Positions 6,287-8,786 of a stretch of DNA of 8,786 bases are shown here, piece by piece. The stretch's first letter is position 1. Every line of letters starts with the position of its first letter. Origin of the DNA: an uncultured Paraprevotella sp. (GTDB taxonomy: Bacteria; Bacteroidota; Bacteroidia; Bacteroidales; Bacteroidaceae); assembly GCA_910584955.1 (NCBI GenBank), contig CAJUDC010000113.1, forward strand, positions 1-8,786. Direction: 5' to 3'. The translations under genes were made by a program, and so were the position numbers. The notes under the pieces were generated by a model. The model had not been told where the DNA came from and searched no databases. It saw nothing but the letters and a program-made list of their open reading frames with translations.

Positions 6287-7255
6287 TTATTTGGGCCATT
6301 CTCTCATGGCATTGTCTTTTGCATTCCATTCGGTGTGTTCGTCGGGATGGATGGTGAGCACGTTGCTTTCCACGTCGTGCACATCGTTCTCGTATTCGTG
6401 GAGCGCCATACCGATCACAGCCATATAAGTCTCCATGTCGACACCACGGCTATCCGTTCCTTCCTTGGCGATGACAGCCACTTTATGCGCGCTCTCGCGG
6501 ATCCGGCGTATGGCACGGACACGGGACAGCTTGCTCATATAAACGACAACCAGTCCGAACACCCGGAAAAAGACATAAAGGAAAGCCAGGCAACCGAACA
6601 CGATGCCCATCGCCATGACGGCCATAGCTATGCCGTAGGGATCCTTTTCCTTAAATTCAGCCACCTTGTCGGCCGTCATGCCTTGTCCGCGATTGGGGAA
6701 TCCGGGCGTCACCTCACCCTCTTCCAGCACCTTCCATACCGAAGCATCTTCATCGGCATCAAACAGTCGGGCATACGACTGGTTCTCAGCCAAGGGAGGC
6801 ACAACGATCGAATCGATCAGCGTCACACCGTTGCCATCGAACAAGGCGATGAAATTCTCCCGCTCTGGGTCCAATTCAAAATTGGTATGCAAAGTACCCA
6901 GATTCGTCTGTCCGTCAGCAAAGAACACAATACGCTGCTGGGCTTCCAATGCGGTACGCGCATCCCCTTTCGGAACAAGCGACATCAGTTTGACACGCTC
7001 GGGAACCGTCAGGTCCTTGTTCAGCGCAGCCCGGTCGGTAGTAAGATAACAACTGCGGATATCCACCGTACTCCAGGACGTGTTCGCAATCTCGATCCAG
7101 GCACCCCGACGACCGTATTCATCGATAAGCCCGTTCGTATTATTCGTCACCACCTCACTGATTTTGAGGTAGCGGGCACCCTGTCCGAACAGGGACGCAA
7201 CAACGAACAGTCCCACGAAGAATCCTAAAAATCTTTTATTCATCATTTTAGTCAT
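6287..7255 (-). CDS. oadG: OadG-family subunit with exported lamin-tail-like domain
   Basis: Likely the small membrane subunit that holds the decarboxylase complex together. The 322-residue protein is much longer than a classical OadG (roughly 80-120). Residues 1-24 look like a signal peptide (KR, then a hydrophobic stretch ending LFGQGA). Residues about 29-187 resemble a lamin-tail domain: LKISEVVTNNTNG near the start, GAWIEIANTSWSTVDI in the middle and the characteristic TPGFPN (183-188) near the end. One membrane segment at about 208-240 is followed by a basic, OadG-like cytosolic tail (SKLSRVRAIRRIRES) with scattered histidines and a C-terminal REWPK. I infer the N-terminal domain lies outside the cytoplasmic membrane. 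The gene begins ten bases after mmdA; ATGs at 7246 and 7243 are alternative starts. The OadG role rests on the membrane/tail pattern plus operon position. Confidence 0.85.
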   Translation of the reverse strand: MTKMMNKRFLGFFVGLFVVASLFGQGARYLKISEVVTNNTNGLIDEYGRRGAWIEIANTSWSTVDIRSCYLTTDRAALNKDLTVPERVKLMSLVPKGDARTALEAQQRIVFFADGQTNLGTLHTNFELDPERENFIALFDGNGVTLIDSIVVPPLAENQSYARLFDADEDASVWKVLEEGEVTPGFPNRGQGMTADKVAEFKEKDPYGIAMAVMAMGIVFGCLAFLYVFFRVFGLVVVYMSKLSRVRAIRRIRESAHKVAVIAKEGTDSRGVDMETYMAVIGMALHEYENDVHDVESNVLTIHPDEHTEWNAKDNAMREWPK

Positions 7256-7265
7256 TTTGTGCGGA

Positions 7266-8786
7266 TTACAAAGGAATATTACCGTGTTTCTTGGTGGGGT
7301 TGGCCTGTTTTTTGGTTTGCAGCTGTGCCAATGCCCGTATGATGCGGAAGCGCGTGTTGCGCGGTTCGATCACGTCGTCGATGTAACCGTACTTGGCCGC
7401 CTGGTAGGGGTTGGTGAAGAGCTTGTTGTACTCTTCCTCCTTCTCGGCCAGGTAGGCCTTGGGATCTTCCGCCTCCTTGGCTCCCTTGGCGTAGAGCACG
7501 GCCACGGCACCGGAAGCGCCCATCACGGCGATCTCGGCCGAAGGCCAGGCGTAGTTCAGGTCGCCACGCAACTGCTTGCAGCTCATCACGATGTGCGAAC
7601 CGCCGTAGCTCTTGCGCAGCGTCACCGTCACCTTGGGTACGGTGGCCTCGCCGTAGGCGTAGAGCAGCTTGGCTCCGTGAAGGATCACGGCGTTGTATTC
7701 CTGACTCGTGCCCGGAAGGAAGCCCGGCACGTCCACCAGGGTCACCAGCGGGATGTTGAAGGCGTCGCAGAAACGGACGAAACGGGCGCCCTTGCGGCTG
7801 GCGTTGCAGTCAAGCACACCGGCGTAGCAACCCGGCTGGTTGGCTACGATGCCCACGCTCTGGCCGTTGAAGCGGGCGAAGCCCACGATGATGTTCTTGG
7901 CGTAGTCGGGCTGCACCTCGAAGAACTCGCCGTTGTCCACTATCGCGCCGATGACCTCGTACATGTCATAGGCCTTGTTCGGGTTGTCGGGGATGATCTC
8001 GTTCAGGGCGTCCTCCATGCGGTTGATGGGGTCGGTGCAGACCACGCGGGGCGCCTCCTCCATGTTGTTCTGGGGGATATAGCTGATGAGTGTGCGGAGC
8101 ATCTCCATGGCCTCTTCCTCCGTCTGCGCCGTGAAATGGCATACGCCGGACTTGGAGGCGTGCACGCTGGCACCGCCCAGGTCTTCCTGGGAGACGTCCT
8201 CGCCCGTCACCGTCTTGACCACCTTGGGACCGGTGAGGAACATGTAGGAGGTGTTCTCCATCATCAGGATGAAGTCTGTCAGCGCCGGAGAGTAGACCGC
8301 ACCGCCGGCGCAGGGGCCGAAGATGCCGGAGATCTGCGGGATGACGCCCGAGGCCTCGATGTTGCGCTGGAAGATATTGGCGTAGCCGCCCAGGGCGTTG
8401 ATGCCTTCCTGGATGCGGGCGCCGCCCGAGTCGTTGATGCCGATGCAGGGTACGCCCATCTTCATGGCCTGGTCCATGACCTTGCAGATCTTCTCGGCCA
8501 TCGTCTCGGAGAGCGAACCGCCGTTCACCGTGAAGTCCTGGGCGAAGAGGTAGACCAGACGGCCGTCGATGGTGCCGCTGCCCGTCACCACCCCGTCGCC
8601 CGGATACTGTTTCTTCTCCATCCCGAAGTTGGTACAGCGGTGAAGCTTGAACATGTCCATCTCCTCGAAACTGCCCTCGTCCAGAAGCATCTCGATGCGC
8701 TCGCGGGCCGTGTACTTCCCACGGGCGTGTTGTTTCTCAATCGCTTTCTCGCCGCCACCCAGACGGGCCTTGGCGCGAAGCTCTAC
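7266..8786 (-). CDS. mmdA: Methylmalonyl-CoA decarboxylase alpha subunit (5'-truncated by window)
   Basis: Carboxyltransferase that moves the carboxyl group of (S)-methylmalonyl-CoA to biotin, giving propionyl-CoA; it belongs to the propionyl-CoA carboxylase beta family. The frame is open to the window edge: 506 residues are present, beginning VELRAKARLGGGEKAIEKQ, and about ten N-terminal residues are probably missing. Both crotonase-like halves are visible: GINDSGGARIQEG and IFGPCAGGAVYSPALTDF in the first; DVPGFLPGTSQEYNAVILHG, LRKSYGGSHIVMSCK and NYAWPSAEIAVMGASGAV in the second. The end, IEPRNTRFRIIRAL then KKHGNIPL, is typical. No biotin carboxylase is encoded nearby and an OadB-type pump follows, so decarboxylase is preferred over propionyl-CoA carboxylase. 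Third codon positions are strikingly G/C-rich compared with the next gene, suggesting high expression. A methylmalonyl-CoA epimerase gene often precedes it in relatives. Confidence 0.95.
   Translation of the reverse strand, partial: VELRAKARLGGGEKAIEKQHARGKYTARERIEMLLDEGSFEEMDMFKLHRCTNFGMEKKQYPGDGVVTGSGTIDGRLVYLFAQDFTVNGGSLSETMAEKICKVMDQAMKMGVPCIGINDSGGARIQEGINALGGYANIFQRNIEASGVIPQISGIFGPCAGGAVYSPALTDFILMMENTSYMFLTGPKVVKTVTGEDVSQEDLGGASVHASKSGVCHFTAQTEEEAMEMLRTLISYIPQNNMEEAPRVVCTDPINRMEDALNEIIPDNPNKAYDMYEVIGAIVDNGEFFEVQPDYAKNIIVGFARFNGQSVGIVANQPGCYAGVLDCNASRKGARFVRFCDAFNIPLVTLVDVPGFLPGTSQEYNAVILHGAKLLYAYGEATVPKVTVTLRKSYGGSHIVMSCKQLRGDLNYAWPSAEIAVMGASGAVAVLYAKGAKEAEDPKAYLAEKEEEYNKLFTNPYQAAKYGYIDDVIEPRNTRFRIIRALAQLQTKKQANPTKKHGNIPL

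Noticed and set aside
4434..6428. Very long plus-strand open frame (664 codons) opposite oadB, mmdC and oadG
   Set aside because: The predicted protein is rich in His, Gln, Arg and Thr with no family resemblance, and it lies antisense to three well-supported genes. It is an antisense by-product of codon use in GC-rich genes.
7266..8786. Annotation of the alpha subunit as propionyl-CoA carboxylase beta chain or acetyl-CoA carboxylase
   Set aside because: The family is shared, but adjacent OadB-type pump, OadG-like and stand-alone biotin carrier genes without biotin carboxylase point to a decarboxylase.
1..8786. Mobile elements, CRISPR arrays, defence or toxin systems, tRNA and rRNA genes
   Set aside because: No transposase or integrase motifs, no spaced direct repeats, no tRNA-like folds and no rRNA sequence were seen; the window is core metabolism.

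Overview
The window looks like a Bacteroidales chromosome (Bacteroides/Parabacteroides-like, moderately GC-rich). The reasons are close family resemblance of the encoded proteins, AT-rich leaders with few Shine-Dalgarno sequences, and several TAnnTTTG boxes (the Bacteroidota -7 promoter element) placed just upstream of genes. Every recognisable protein gene is on the minus strand, so transcription runs right to left. This is ordinary core metabolism and housekeeping. I see no mobile element, CRISPR array, defence island, tRNA or rRNA.

Right part (4647-8786): a four-gene operon for a membrane-bound, biotin-dependent, sodium-pumping decarboxylase. In order of transcription it encodes the carboxyltransferase alpha subunit (mmdA, cut by the window edge), an OadG-type small membrane subunit carrying an extra signal peptide and a lamin-tail-like domain, the biotin carrier protein, and the beta subunit that couples decarboxylation to Na+ export. 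With no biotin carboxylase present, this fits a methylmalonyl-CoA decarboxylase of the succinate-to-propionate pathway. A hairpin followed by a T-rich tract at 4422-4469 should end the operon.

Middle intergenic region (4087-4646, about 560 bases): it holds the mnmA promoter, a possible small plus-strand RNA (about 4236-4406, with its own -7 box and a strong intrinsic terminator), the minus-strand terminator of the decarboxylase operon, and a perfect 30-bp GC-rich palindrome of unknown role (4481-4510). I see nothing recognisable in 4511-4646.

Left-middle (1371-4086): mnmA (tRNA 2-thiouridylase), xseA and xseB (both exonuclease VII subunits) are packed tightly as one likely operon. The xseA stop directly abuts the xseB start.

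Left part (1-1370): ilvE (branched-chain aminotransferase) appears to be its own transcription unit, with a promoter in the 93-base gap after xseB and paired dyads downstream. The AT-rich first 130 bases carry a promoter-like box and the first six codons of another minus-strand gene that leaves the window. The least explained items are the candidate plus-strand RNA, the 30-bp palindrome, and the OadG subunit with its extra exported domain.
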